A stretch of 64,000 nt of DNA from contig NZ_NOJY02000001.1 of assembly GCF_002250835.2 (NCBI RefSeq), positions 62,001 to 126,000 on the forward strand, read 5' to 3'. Each line of letters opens with the position of its first letter. Position 1 is the first letter of the stretch. The notes below the pieces were generated by a model. It did no database searches. It saw nothing but the letters and a program-made list of their open reading frames with translations, and was not told the origin of the DNA. The stretch comes from Romboutsia weinsteinii. GTDB lineage: Bacteria > Bacillota > Clostridia > Peptostreptococcales > Peptostreptococcaceae. This document shows positions 56,273 through 64,000 of this stretch, one piece after another. The position numbers were made by a program, and so were the translations under genes.

Positions 56273-57589
56273 ATGGATAAGGAACTTAAAAAGACCCTAG
56301 GCTTCTCTGCAGCTCTTTCCACAGTTGTAGGACTAGTTATAGGGTCAGGTGTTTTCTTTAAACCGCAAGCTATATATACTGCAACTAACGGTGCACCAGG
56401 ACTTGGAATAATGGCTTGGATAATAGGTGGAGTAATAACAATAACTGCAGGTCTTACAGCTGCAGAGATATCAGCTGCTATACCGAAAACAGGTGGAATG
56501 ATGGTATATATTGACGAAATATATGGACCCAAATTAGGTTTTTTAACTGGGTGGATGCAGACAGTGCTGTTCTTCCCAGGGACATCAGCAGCTTTAGCTG
56601 TAATATTTGCCAAGCAAGTTGTAGAACTTTTTGGATCAGATTCAAGTAATATGGCATTTGTTTTACCAGTAGCAATAGGTGTAATACTACTTCTAGCAAT
56701 CTTAAATAATATAGGTTCATCTTTTGGAGGTTCTATACAAACTATAGCAACAATAGGTAAAATGCTTCCTTTAATTTTAATAATAATATTTGGATTTATA
56801 AGAGGAAATAGTACATCTTTATTTAGTCCTATGGTAGGTCCAGGTACTACTACAGGTAGTGCATTAGGTCAGGTTTTGATTGCAACGTTATTTGCATATG
56901 ATGGATGGATAAATGTTGGAGCCATAGCTGGAGAAATGAAAAATCCAGGTACAGATTTACCCAAGGCTATAGTAGGTGGATTATCTATAGTTATGGCGGT
57001 TTATTTAGCAATAAATGTAGCTTATTTATGGGTAGCACCAGCAAGCGATCTTGCGATGGCTACATCACCAGCGACTCTTGTAGCGACTAAGTTATTTGGA
57101 TCTATTGGTGGTAAAATAATAACAGTGGGTATATTAATATCAGTGTTTGGGACTCTAAATGGTTACCTATTAACTGGTCCAAGAATACCGTATACTTTAG
57201 CTAGACAAGGTCTTATACCTGGAAGTAATGCTTTATCAAAGGTAAATAAGGGAGGATCTCCATCTAATGCTTTATGGTTGATTGCTATACTTGCATGTTT
57301 ATATGCCTTATCAGGACAATTTAATTTACTTACGGATTTAACAATATTTGCAGTATGGGTATTTTATGTACTGACATTTATAGGGGTAATAAAGCTTAGA
57401 AAAGATAAGCCAGACTTATACAGACCATATAAGGTGCCTTTATATCCAATAATACCAGCAATAGCAATAATAGGTGGTTTATTTGTTATAATAAATCAAT
57501 TATTAACAGCTACAATGATTGCATTAGGAGGTATAATTATAACTTTAATAGGTCTTCCTGTTTATCTAGTAATGAAAAAAGATAAATAA
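56273..57589 (+). CDS. APC-family amino acid permease (SteT/LAT-like)
   Basis: 438 aa, 12 predicted helices, amino-acid/polyamine/organocation superfamily. The helix-1 signature VVGLVIGSGVFFKPQA (GSG motif at the unwound substrate site) and AAEISAAIPKTGGMMVYIDEIYG are those of the L-type exchanger group that includes the serine/threonine exchanger SteT. FAYDGWINVGAIAGEMKNP is helix 6. AGGAGG precedes ATG. Single gene with its own terminator, inserted between lepA and hemW. Confidence 0.9.
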   Translation: MDKELKKTLGFSAALSTVVGLVIGSGVFFKPQAIYTATNGAPGLGIMAWIIGGVITITAGLTAAEISAAIPKTGGMMVYIDEIYGPKLGFLTGWMQTVLFFPGTSAALAVIFAKQVVELFGSDSSNMAFVLPVAIGVILLLAILNNIGSSFGGSIQTIATIGKMLPLILIIIFGFIRGNSTSLFSPMVGPGTTTGSALGQVLIATLFAYDGWINVGAIAGEMKNPGTDLPKAIVGGLSIVMAVYLAINVAYLWVAPASDLAMATSPATLVATKLFGSIGGKIITVGILISVFGTLNGYLLTGPRIPYTLARQGLIPGSNALSKVNKGGSPSNALWLIAILACLYALSGQFNLLTDLTIFAVWVFYVLTFIGVIKLRKDKPDLYRPYKVPLYPIIPAIAIIGGLFVIINQLLTATMIALGGIIITLIGLPVYLVMKKDK

Positions 57590-57594
57590 CTAAT

Positions 57595-57630
57595 AAAAAA
57601 TCTCTGTCCCATATGGGATAGAGATTTTTA
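57595..57630 (+). terminator. Terminator of the permease gene
   Basis: AAAAATCTCTGTCCC pairs with GGGATAGAGATTTTT (one G.U pair) around a 4-base loop. Confidence 0.9.
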
Positions 57631-57735
57631 AATTGACAAAACTAAAAATATTACGTTAAATAAGTAGATATATTGGATAAATATAAAATGAACAGTTATA
57701 ATTAACTTGGAAATATATTGAAAAGAGGAATAGAT

Positions 57736-58857
57736 ATGCTAGGATTATATATACACATACCATTTTGTGTAAAAAAATGTAACTACTGTGACTTTAATTC
57801 TTATAAAATGGATATAAATTCAAAAACTAGATACATAGAAGATTTAAAAAAAGAAATGAAACTTTATAAAACCGAACAAGAAATAACAAGTGTATTTTTA
57901 GGTGGAGGAACACCAAGTATCTTAAATTCTTTAGAATTAGAATCTATATTTGATAACATATATGAGAACTTTAATATTGCAGAAGATGCGGAAGTAACTA
58001 TTGAATGTAACCCAGGTACTTTATCATTAGATAAGCTAAAAACAATGAAAAAAATAGGAATAAACAGATTAAGTATAGGTTTACAAGCTGTACAAGATTA
58101 CCATCTAAAAGCTATAGGAAGAATACATACTTATGAAGAGTTTGAAAAAAACTATAGACAAGCTAAAGAGGTAGGATTTGAAAATATTAATGTAGACTTG
58201 ATGTACTGTCTTCCTAATCAAACATCTGATGAATGGAAAGAAAGTTTAAATAAAATAGTAAGTCTGAATCCGTCACATATATCAGCATACTCACTTATAC
58301 TAGAAGAAGGTACAGAATTATACAATATGCATGAGAATAATGAGTTTGAAGTTATTGATGAAGATGTAGATATGGATATGTATAATTACACAATAAACTA
58401 CTTAAAGGATAATGGGTATAATCAGTATGAAATATCAAATTATGCAAAAGAAGGTTGTGAGTGTAATCATAATATTTTATATTGGAAATGTAAACACTAT
58501 ATAGGTCTTGGACCTGGAGCATCAGGTTATTTAGATGATACAAGATATAATAATGTAGAAGCGCTTGATGAATATCATACTCTATTATCTAATAATAAAA
58601 AGCCTATTGATCATAAAGAGTATTTGACTATTGAAGATAAGATTCAAGAGAAAATATTTATGGGTCTTAGAATGAATAGTGGTATAAAGTTTGAGGATTT
58701 TAAAAATGAATTTGATATTAATTTCAAAGAAAAATATAATAAAGTAATAGATAAATTAAAGTCTAGAAACCTTATAAATGAAAGTAAAGCTGGGATAAGT
58801 TTAACCCAAAAAGGTAGAGAGATATCAAATAGTATATTTATTGAATTTATAGATTAA
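57736..58857 (+). CDS. hemW: Radical SAM heme chaperone HemW
   Basis: 373 aa. The radical-SAM cluster motif CVKKCNYCDF (CxxxCxxC) is at residues ~11-18, with YIHIPFC before it; LGGGTPSIL, GINRLSIGLQ, NVDLMYCLPNQT and the C-terminal HemN_C domain (FMGLRMNSGIKFEDF) follow. HemW lacks the coproporphyrinogen-oxidase-specific extra cysteine context and is thought to insert heme. ATG 57736 (AGAGGA upstream) is preferred to the in-frame TTG 57718. It precedes the heat-shock operon as in many Firmicutes. Confidence 0.93.
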   Translation: MLGLYIHIPFCVKKCNYCDFNSYKMDINSKTRYIEDLKKEMKLYKTEQEITSVFLGGGTPSILNSLELESIFDNIYENFNIAEDAEVTIECNPGTLSLDKLKTMKKIGINRLSIGLQAVQDYHLKAIGRIHTYEEFEKNYRQAKEVGFENINVDLMYCLPNQTSDEWKESLNKIVSLNPSHISAYSLILEEGTELYNMHENNEFEVIDEDVDMDMYNYTINYLKDNGYNQYEISNYAKEGCECNHNILYWKCKHYIGLGPGASGYLDDTRYNNVEALDEYHTLLSNNKKPIDHKEYLTIEDKIQEKIFMGLRMNSGIKFEDFKNEFDINFKEKYNKVIDKLKSRNLINESKAGISLTQKGREISNSIFIEFID

Positions 58858-58867
58858 AGCAAAAGTG

Positions 58868-58898
58868 TTGACAAAATAATTTTAAAATGATATATAAT
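58868..58898 (+). promoter_or_regulatory. Promoter of the hrcA-grpE-dnaK-dnaJ operon
   Basis: Consensus TTGACA (58868-58873) and TATAAT (58893-58898) with a long 19-base spacer; TATATA at 58891 gives 17. Confidence 0.75.
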
Positions 58899-58911
58899 AT
58901 ATATAATCTTT

Positions 58912-58938
58912 TTAGCACTCGAATTTAGTGAGTGCTAA
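58912..58938. promoter_or_regulatory. CIRCE operator (HrcA binding site)
   Basis: Exact TTAGCACTC-N9-GAGTGCTAA, just downstream of the -10 box and 15 bases before the hrcA start. HrcA bound here represses the operon until heat or unfolded protein titrates GroEL. Confidence 0.98.
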
Positions 58939-58953
58939 CAGCGAGGAGGCAAT

Positions 58954-59976
58954 ATGATGGAATTAAACGAAAGAAAATTAAATATCCTCAAGGCTATAGT
59001 CAAAGATTATATAGAGACAGCTGAGGCAGTAGGCTCTAGAACAATATCAAAGAAACATGATTTGGGAGTAAGTGCCGCGACAATTAGAAATGAAATGGCT
59101 GATCTTGAAGAATTAGGATATTTAATACAGCCTCACACATCTGCTGGAAGGGTTCCATCTGAAAAAGGATATAAACTATATGTAGATTTGCTAATGGGTA
59201 AAAGTGAGTTAACAGCTCAAGAAAAGTTATTAATTGAACAGTCTATAGATAACAATGTAAATCATATAAATGACTTAATCCATGAGACTTCAAAACTTTT
59301 ATCTCAGCTTACTAATTATACAACAGTGGCTGTTACTAAAAATATGGTAAAACAAAGTGTTATAAAACATATACAGTTAGTGAGTATGAGTGATAATAAC
59401 ATACTTTTAATTGTAGTAACAGATAAGGGTGACATTAAAAATGCAAATCTTTCTACTAATGTTTATTTAGATCAATCTAAGCTTAATTTGATTTCTGATA
59501 ATCTTACTAATAAGCTTCTAGGGAAATCTATAACAGACTTAGATGATAGGTTAATAGCATTTATTAAATATGAAATAAGTGAATATTCTATGCTTATAGA
59601 TGAACTTATAGATGCACTTAACTTTAATATGACAGAGGACGATGCTAGAGTGTCCTTAAGTGGAGCTACTAATATTTTCAGTTATCCTGAGTTTAATGAT
59701 ATATTAAAGGCTAAATCTTTTTTAAATATGTTAGAAAAAAAAGAGACAATAGCTAGTATGATTAAAACTGAGGGAATAAAAAAAGAAAATTTAAATATAA
59801 TCATTGGTAGTGATAATATATGTGAAATAGCTCAAGATTGTAGTATTATTACTGCAACTTATAATATTGATAAAGAGCTAGTAGGTAAAATAAGTTTTAT
59901 TGGTCCTACAAGAATGGATTATTCAAAGATTTACTCAATAATAAATTATATGAGCTTACTACTTAATAAAAAATAA
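58954..59976 (+). CDS. hrcA: Heat-inducible transcription repressor HrcA
   Basis: 340 aa. N-terminal winged helix (LKAIVKDYIETAEAVGSRTISKK-type and VSAATIRNEMADLEELGYL), then HTSAGRVPSEKGYK and the GAF-like C-terminal domain with INYMSLLL. GAGGAGG lies 4 bases before ATG 58954 and 7 before ATG 58957; either may be used. It directly follows its own CIRCE operator, giving negative autoregulation. Confidence 0.97.
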   Translation: MMELNERKLNILKAIVKDYIETAEAVGSRTISKKHDLGVSAATIRNEMADLEELGYLIQPHTSAGRVPSEKGYKLYVDLLMGKSELTAQEKLLIEQSIDNNVNHINDLIHETSKLLSQLTNYTTVAVTKNMVKQSVIKHIQLVSMSDNNILLIVVTDKGDIKNANLSTNVYLDQSKLNLISDNLTNKLLGKSITDLDDRLIAFIKYEISEYSMLIDELIDALNFNMTEDDARVSLSGATNIFSYPEFNDILKAKSFLNMLEKKETIASMIKTEGIKKENLNIIIGSDNICEIAQDCSIITATYNIDKELVGKISFIGPTRMDYSKIYSIINYMSLLLNKK

Positions 59977-60012
59977 AGCATTGCTTAAAAAATAGACTGA
60001 GAGGTGTAGAGA

Positions 60013-60591
60013 TTGGAAGAAAAGAACATACATCAAGAAGAGGAAAATAAAGACATCAATGCTTCTGTTAATGAAGAGTGTGAAGTATGCACTGAAGAAG
60101 TTAACGAAGAGATAGAAAAAGAGGATAATGTGACTGATATAAATGAGAAGCTAGAAGAAAAGAAGTTACAAGATGAAGTAGACTCACTAAATGACCAATA
60201 TCAAAGACTACAAGCAGAATATGCAAACTATAGAAGAAGAACTCAACAAGAGAAAGAAACTATAGGAGTATTTGCAAATGAAAAGATAATAAAGGATTTA
60301 ATACCAGTTATAGATAGTATGGAAAGAGCATTAGATGCTTGTGAAGATAAAGAAGATACTATGTATAAAGGTATAGACCTTGTTTATAAGCAATTAAATG
60401 ATACTCTAACTAAATTTGGAGTTGAAGAAATAGAATCACAAGATCAAGACTTCGATCCAAATGTACACCTAGCTGTAATGCAAGAAGCTATAGATGGTGT
60501 TGATGCAAATAAAGTAGTTATGGTTATGCAAAAAGGATATAAGCTAGGAGCTAAAGTTATAAGACCAGCAATGGTTAAGGTTTCTTGCTAA
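60013..60591 (+). CDS. grpE: Nucleotide exchange factor GrpE
   Basis: Releases ADP from DnaK; 192 aa. A very acidic, disordered N-terminus (~1-55) precedes the long dimerising coiled coil (LQDEVDSLNDQYQRLQAEY-type, then YRRRTQQEKE) and the beta-sheet head (GVEEIESQDQDFDPNVHLAVMQE). The start is TTG 60013 with GAGGTG 6 bases upstream. Second gene of the CIRCE operon. Confidence 0.95.
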   Translation: MEEKNIHQEEENKDINASVNEECEVCTEEVNEEIEKEDNVTDINEKLEEKKLQDEVDSLNDQYQRLQAEYANYRRRTQQEKETIGVFANEKIIKDLIPVIDSMERALDACEDKEDTMYKGIDLVYKQLNDTLTKFGVEEIESQDQDFDPNVHLAVMQEAIDGVDANKVVMVMQKGYKLGAKVIRPAMVKVSC

Positions 60592-60652
60592 TAATAAATA
60601 AACAAATTATAAAATTAATAAATATAGAAAATCCATAAGGAGGATATTAATC

Positions 60653-62497
60653 ATGGGAAAAGTAATAGGTATAGATTTAGGAACAACTAACTCTTGTGTA
60701 GCAGTGTTAGAAGGTGGAGAAGCACAAATAATAGCAAACAACGAAGGTATGAGAACTACTCCTTCAGTAGTAGCCTTCACTAAAGATGGAGAAAGAATAG
60801 TAGGTGAGCCTGCTAAGAGACAAGCAGTTACAAATGCAGATAGAACTATAATATCAATAAAAACTCACATGGGAACAGATTACAAAGTTGATATAGATGG
60901 TAAAGGATATACTCCACAAGAAATATCAGCTATAACTTTACAAAAATTAAAAGCAGATGCTGAAAGTTACTTAGGTCAACCTGTAACAGAAGCTGTTATA
61001 ACAGTTCCAGCTTATTTCACAGATGCTCAAAGACAAGCTACTAAAGATGCAGGTAGAATAGCAGGACTTGATGTTAAAAGAATAATAAACGAGCCAACTG
61101 CAGCAGCTCTTGCTTACGGAATGGATAAATTAGATCAAGAAAAGAAAATATTAGTATTTGACTTAGGTGGAGGAACTTTTGACGTATCTGTACTTGAAAT
61201 AGGTGATGGTACTTTTGAAGTTTTAGCTACAGCTGGTAACAATAGATTAGGTGGAGATGACTTTGACCAAGTTATAATAAACTATTTAGCTGATGAGTTT
61301 AAGAAGACTGAAGGTGTAGATTTAAGAAATGATAAAATGGCTCTTCAAAGATTAAAAGAAGCTGCTGAAAAGGCTAAGAAAGAATTATCATCAACAATGA
61401 GTTCTAACATAAACTTACCTTTCATAACAGCTACAGCTGAAGGACCAAAACATTTAAATGTAGATTTATCAAGAGCTAAATTTGATGAATTAACTGCTAA
61501 GTTAGTTCAAGATACTATGGAGCCAACTAAGAGAGCTTTACAAGATGCAGGACTTTCTACATCTGAAATAGATGATGTATTATTAGTAGGTGGATCTACT
61601 AGAATACCAGCAGTTCAAGAAGCTGTTAAGAAATTTATAGGAAAAGAACCTCACAAAGGTATAAACCCAGATGAATGTGTTGCTGCAGGTGCTGCTATAC
61701 AAGCTGGTGTTTTAACTGGTGAAGTAAATGACTTATTATTATTAGACGTAACTCCATTATCTTTAGGGATAGAAACTTTAGGTAACGTATTTACTAAGAT
61801 AATAGAAAGAAATACAACAATACCAACTAAGAAGTCTCAAGTATTCTCAACTGCTGCAGATAACCAAACTGCTGTTGATATACATGTTCTTCAAGGTGAA
61901 AGAAGTATGTCATATGACAATACTACTTTAGGTAGATTCCAATTAACTGATATACCACCAGCTCAAAGAGGTATACCTCAAATAGAAGTTACTTTCGACA
62001 TAGATGCAAATGGTATAGTTCATGTTACTGCTAAAGATTTAGGAACTGGAAAAGAACAAAAAGTAACTATAACTTCAGGAACAAACCTTTCTGAAGAAGA
62101 AATAGAAAAGAAAGTAAAAGAAGCTGAAATGAATGCTGAGGCTGATAAGCAAAAGAAAGACAAAATAGAAGCATTAAACCAAGCTGAATCAACTATATAT
62201 CAAACAGAAAAAACTTTAGGAGAAGTTGCTGATAAAATAAGCGCTGATGATAAAGCTAATGTTGAAGCTGCAATAGCTGACTTAAAAGCTGTAAAAGATA
62301 AAGAAGAAGCTACTGCTGAAGAAATAAGAAAAGCTATGGATGAAGTAATGAACAGATTCCAAAAAGTGTCTGAGCAAATGTATCAAGCAGCTGCTCAAGA
62401 ACAACAAGCTCAAGGTGGAGAACAAACTCAAGAACAAGCTTCTCAAGATGATAATGTAGTTGATGCTGACTTCACAGAGGTTAATGACGAAAAATAG
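60653..62497 (+). CDS. dnaK: Molecular chaperone DnaK (Hsp70)
   Basis: 614 aa ATP-dependent chaperone. Phosphate-1 motif [14 protein letters not shown] at the N-terminus, [17 protein letters not shown], phosphate-2 [14 protein letters not shown], adenosine motif [13 protein letters not shown]; substrate-binding domain from ~365; helical lid; Gln-rich tail ending [11 protein letters not shown], the usual EEVD-like terminus of bacterial DnaK. It lacks the 24-residue insertion of Gram-negative DnaK, as expected in Firmicutes. AGGAGG before ATG. Confidence 0.98.
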   Translation: MGKVIGIDLGTTNSCVAVLEGGEAQIIANNEGMRTTPSVVAFTKDGERIVGEPAKRQAVTNADRTIISIKTHMGTDYKVDIDGKGYTPQEISAITLQKLKADAESYLGQPVTEAVITVPAYFTDAQRQATKDAGRIAGLDVKRIINEPTAAALAYGMDKLDQEKKILVFDLGGGTFDVSVLEIGDGTFEVLATAGNNRLGGDDFDQVIINYLADEFKKTEGVDLRNDKMALQRLKEAAEKAKKELSSTMSSNINLPFITATAEGPKHLNVDLSRAKFDELTAKLVQDTMEPTKRALQDAGLSTSEIDDVLLVGGSTRIPAVQEAVKKFIGKEPHKGINPDECVAAGAAIQAGVLTGEVNDLLLLDVTPLSLGIETLGNVFTKIIERNTTIPTKKSQVFSTAADNQTAVDIHVLQGERSMSYDNTTLGRFQLTDIPPAQRGIPQIEVTFDIDANGIVHVTAKDLGTGKEQKVTITSGTNLSEEEIEKKVKEAEMNAEADKQKKDKIEALNQAESTIYQTEKTLGEVADKISADDKANVEAAIADLKAVKDKEEATAEEIRKAMDEVMNRFQKVSEQMYQAAAQEQQAQGGEQTQEQASQDDNVVDADFTEVNDEK

Positions 62498-62591
62498 GTT
62501 ACAAAATTAAACACATTGTATATAATTAATATAGAGTAAGAGGAAGATTCATTTTTACAAGTGAAAGTATGCTCTATTGCTTAAATAAATT

Positions 62592-62630
62592 AACAATAGC
62601 TTGTAGTTTGATACTCTACAAGCTATTGTT
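62592..62630 (+). other. 15-bp perfect hairpin between dnaK and dnaJ
   Basis: AACAATAGCTTGTAG pairs perfectly with 62616-62630 around a 9-base loop. No T run follows (CTGTATAATAAAGG), so it is unlikely to be a full terminator; mRNA processing or 3'-end protection of the upstream dnaK message would explain it. GTATAAT follows and could be a weak internal promoter element. Confidence 0.6.
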
Positions 62631-62656
62631 CTGTATAATAAAGGTGGTGACAAAAA

Positions 62657-63811
62657 TTGAGCGCTAAAAGAGACTATTATGAGGTTTTAGGTGTAGATAA
62701 AGGTGCAGATGCACAAAGCTTGAAAAAAGCATATAGAAAGCTAGCTATGAAATACCATCCAGATAGAAATCCTGGAGATAGTGAAGCTGAAGAGAAGTTC
62801 AAAGAGATAAACGAAGCATATGAAGTATTATCTGATGATACTAAGAGAGCAAATTATGATCAATTTGGTCATGAAGGTGTAAATGGTCAAGGTGGATTCG
62901 GAGGCCAAGGCTTTGGTGGTCAAGGTTTTGGAGGATTTGAAGATATATTTGGAGATATATTCGGTGATATGTTCGGAGGAGGCGGAGGCTTCGGAGGAAG
63001 ACCAAGAAGAAGAGGCCCAGAACGTGGAGCGGATATAAGACAAGATGTAACTATAACTTTCGAAGAAGCATCATTTGGTAAGAAAGCTTCTATAAAATTA
63101 AATAGAAGTGAAGAATGTGATGAATGTCATGGTAGCGGATCAAAGCCAGGAACATCTAAAAAAACTTGTCCAACATGTAATGGTGCAGGAGAAGTTAGAA
63201 CTGTTCAAAGAACTCCGTTTGGTAATATAGCAAGCTCTAGACCTTGTAGTGCATGTAATGGAGAAGGTGAAGTAGTAGAGTCACCTTGTGCAAAATGTCA
63301 CGGAAAAGGAAGTACTAGAAAGGTCAAGACTATAGAAGTGGATATACCAGCAGGTATAGATGATGGTCAAATGATCAAGCTTTCTGGTCAAGGTGAATTA
63401 GGAAGCAAAGGTGGACCAAGAGGAGATCTTTATATAGTAATAAATGTTAAGGCTCATACTTTATTTACTAGAGAAGGAAATGACATACATTTCGAAATGC
63501 CAATAACATTTATTCAAGCAGCCTTAGGAGATGAAATAGAAGTACCTACATTAGATGGAAAAGTTAAATATACAATACCAGAGGGTACTCAAACTGGTAC
63601 AGTATTTAGACTAAGAGAAAAAGGTATACCAAGATTAAGAGGAAACTCTAGAGGAGATCAATATGTAAAAGTTGTAGTTGATGTTCCTAGAAAATTAAAT
63701 GAAAAGCAAAAGGACATCTTAAGAGACTTTGCAAAAGAGTGTGGAGAAGAAGTACACGAAAAAAAGAGGTCGTTTGGAGAAAAAATAGAAAATCTATTTA
63801 AAAAAAAGTAA
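62657..63811 (+). CDS. dnaJ: Co-chaperone DnaJ (Hsp40)
   Basis: 384 aa. J domain (1-70) with the HPD tripeptide in [10 protein letters not shown]; Gly/Phe region (~74-115) built of repeated GGQGFGG units; zinc domain (~145-220) with four CxxCxGxG-type repeats ([32 protein letters not shown]); C-terminal substrate domains. Stimulates DnaK ATPase. The start is TTG 62657 after AAGGTGG. Last gene of the operon. Confidence 0.97.
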   Translation: MSAKRDYYEVLGVDKGADAQSLKKAYRKLAMKYHPDRNPGDSEAEEKFKEINEAYEVLSDDTKRANYDQFGHEGVNGQGGFGGQGFGGQGFGGFEDIFGDIFGDMFGGGGGFGGRPRRRGPERGADIRQDVTITFEEASFGKKASIKLNRSEECDECHGSGSKPGTSKKTCPTCNGAGEVRTVQRTPFGNIASSRPCSACNGEGEVVESPCAKCHGKGSTRKVKTIEVDIPAGIDDGQMIKLSGQGELGSKGGPRGDLYIVINVKAHTLFTREGNDIHFEMPITFIQAALGDEIEVPTLDGKVKYTIPEGTQTGTVFRLREKGIPRLRGNSRGDQYVKVVVDVPRKLNEKQKDILRDFAKECGEEVHEKKRSFGEKIENLFKKK

Positions 63812-63850
63812 AAAAAAGTTCTAGGATATTTTCCTAGGACTTTTTTTATG
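63811..63850. terminator. Terminator at the end of the dnaK operon
   Basis: 16-bp stem (63811-63826 with 63832-63847) with T run on the plus strand and on the minus strand, so it probably serves both convergent genes. Confidence 0.85.
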
Positions 63851-63878
63851 TTAAGAGATTATATTAAATTTTTATAAA

Positions 63879-64000
63879 TCAATGATCAAAAATAATATTT
63901 TCTTTAACAATAATATTTTCTGATGATGAGTTATCGTTAATTAAATTAAAAACCATTTTTGCTGATTGATATCCAATATCGTATGGATTTTGCTCTATAA
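63879..64000 (-). CDS. 3' end of a LacI-family transcriptional regulator (truncated by window edge)
   Basis: Reading the minus strand, 40 codons are open to the window edge and end at TGA (63879-63881). They read EQNPYDIGYQSAKMVFNLI, then a short charged tail ending FDH. This QNPxxxGxxAxxxxxxLI pattern is the C-terminal part of the periplasmic-binding-like effector domain of LacI/GalR regulators. The DNA-binding half lies beyond the window; a sugar-binding protein with the same fold is the alternative. Confidence 0.6.
   Translation of the reverse strand, partial: IEQNPYDIGYQSAKMVFNLINDNSSSENIIVKENIIFDH

Noticed and set aside
56905..57090. 61-codon plus-strand frame inside the permease
   Set aside because: Out-of-frame shadow of a well-supported membrane protein gene.
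1..64000. CRISPR array, prophage, insertion sequence
   Set aside because: No evenly spaced ~30-base repeats, transposase, integrase or phage structural genes were seen on either strand.

Overview
The window is a stretch of low-GC Firmicute chromosome. Several things point to a spore-forming, amino-acid-fermenting clostridium of the Peptostreptococcaceae, close to Clostridioides difficile: very AT-rich coding and intergenic DNA with purine-rich coding strands, strong GGAGG ribosome binding sites, frequent TTG/GTG starts, sporulation genes (gpr, spoIIP), a full selenocysteine system, Fe-S serine dehydratase and T-box leaders. This is inferred from gene content and order; no alignment was run. 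I see no phage, transposon, CRISPR array or rRNA operon. It is mostly core genome with a few accessory islands.

Layout. 1-3.6 kb: the 3' part of homoserine dehydrogenase, a CoA-disulfide reductase/NADH oxidase-type flavoprotein, and RNase Z on the minus strand. 3.9-9.0 kb: a response regulator, histidine kinase, ABC ATPase and FtsX-type permease cassette. 9.1-11.3 kb: a class V aminotransferase translationally coupled to an ECF-transporter S component, behind an elaborate control region. 11.3-14.1 kb: a 27-codon membrane peptide gene, recX, then nadD-yqeK-rsfS. 14.1-17 kb: leucine T-box and leuS. 17-21.1 kb: amino-acid catabolism (an ilvA remnant, ilvA, ridA, sdaAB-sdaAA). 21.2-25.3 kb: a manganese riboswitch and P-type cation ATPase, a HAD phosphatase and a small zinc-ribbon protein. 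25.4-28.8 kb: a T-box followed by a second partial T-box, an NhaC-family transporter and argH.

28.9-32.4 kb: ECF sigma factor with a tail-anchored partner, a D,D-carboxypeptidase and a ComEA-like protein. 32.5-36.9 kb: selD (itself a selenoprotein with in-frame UGA)-selA-selB; the matching tRNA-Sec (anticodon UCA) lies at 44.66 kb. 37-42.6 kb: two tandem multi-PAS orphan histidine kinases. 42.7-51.6 kb: ung, a G5/3D cell-wall protein with a WalR-like box, tcdA, a secreted MBL-fold lipoprotein, a DUF2156 and Eis-like pair, a ComEC that lacks its MBL domain, holA and rpsT. 51.9-56 kb: gpr, spoIIP, a small membrane protein and lepA. 56.2-58.9 kb: an APC permease and hemW. 58.9-63.8 kb: CIRCE-hrcA-grpE-dnaK-dnaJ. 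The window ends in the 3' part of a minus-strand LacI-type regulator.

How the parts work together: translation control is the main theme (leuS, rsfS, rpsT, lepA, selABD and tRNA-Sec, T-boxes), with amino-acid supply and catabolism, sporulation signalling and execution, DNA uptake and protein-folding stress around it. The regulatory layer is the most informative part: two T-boxes plus one partial copy, a Mn riboswitch, CIRCE, a WalR-like box, several unexplained palindromes and a helically phased three-copy repeat.
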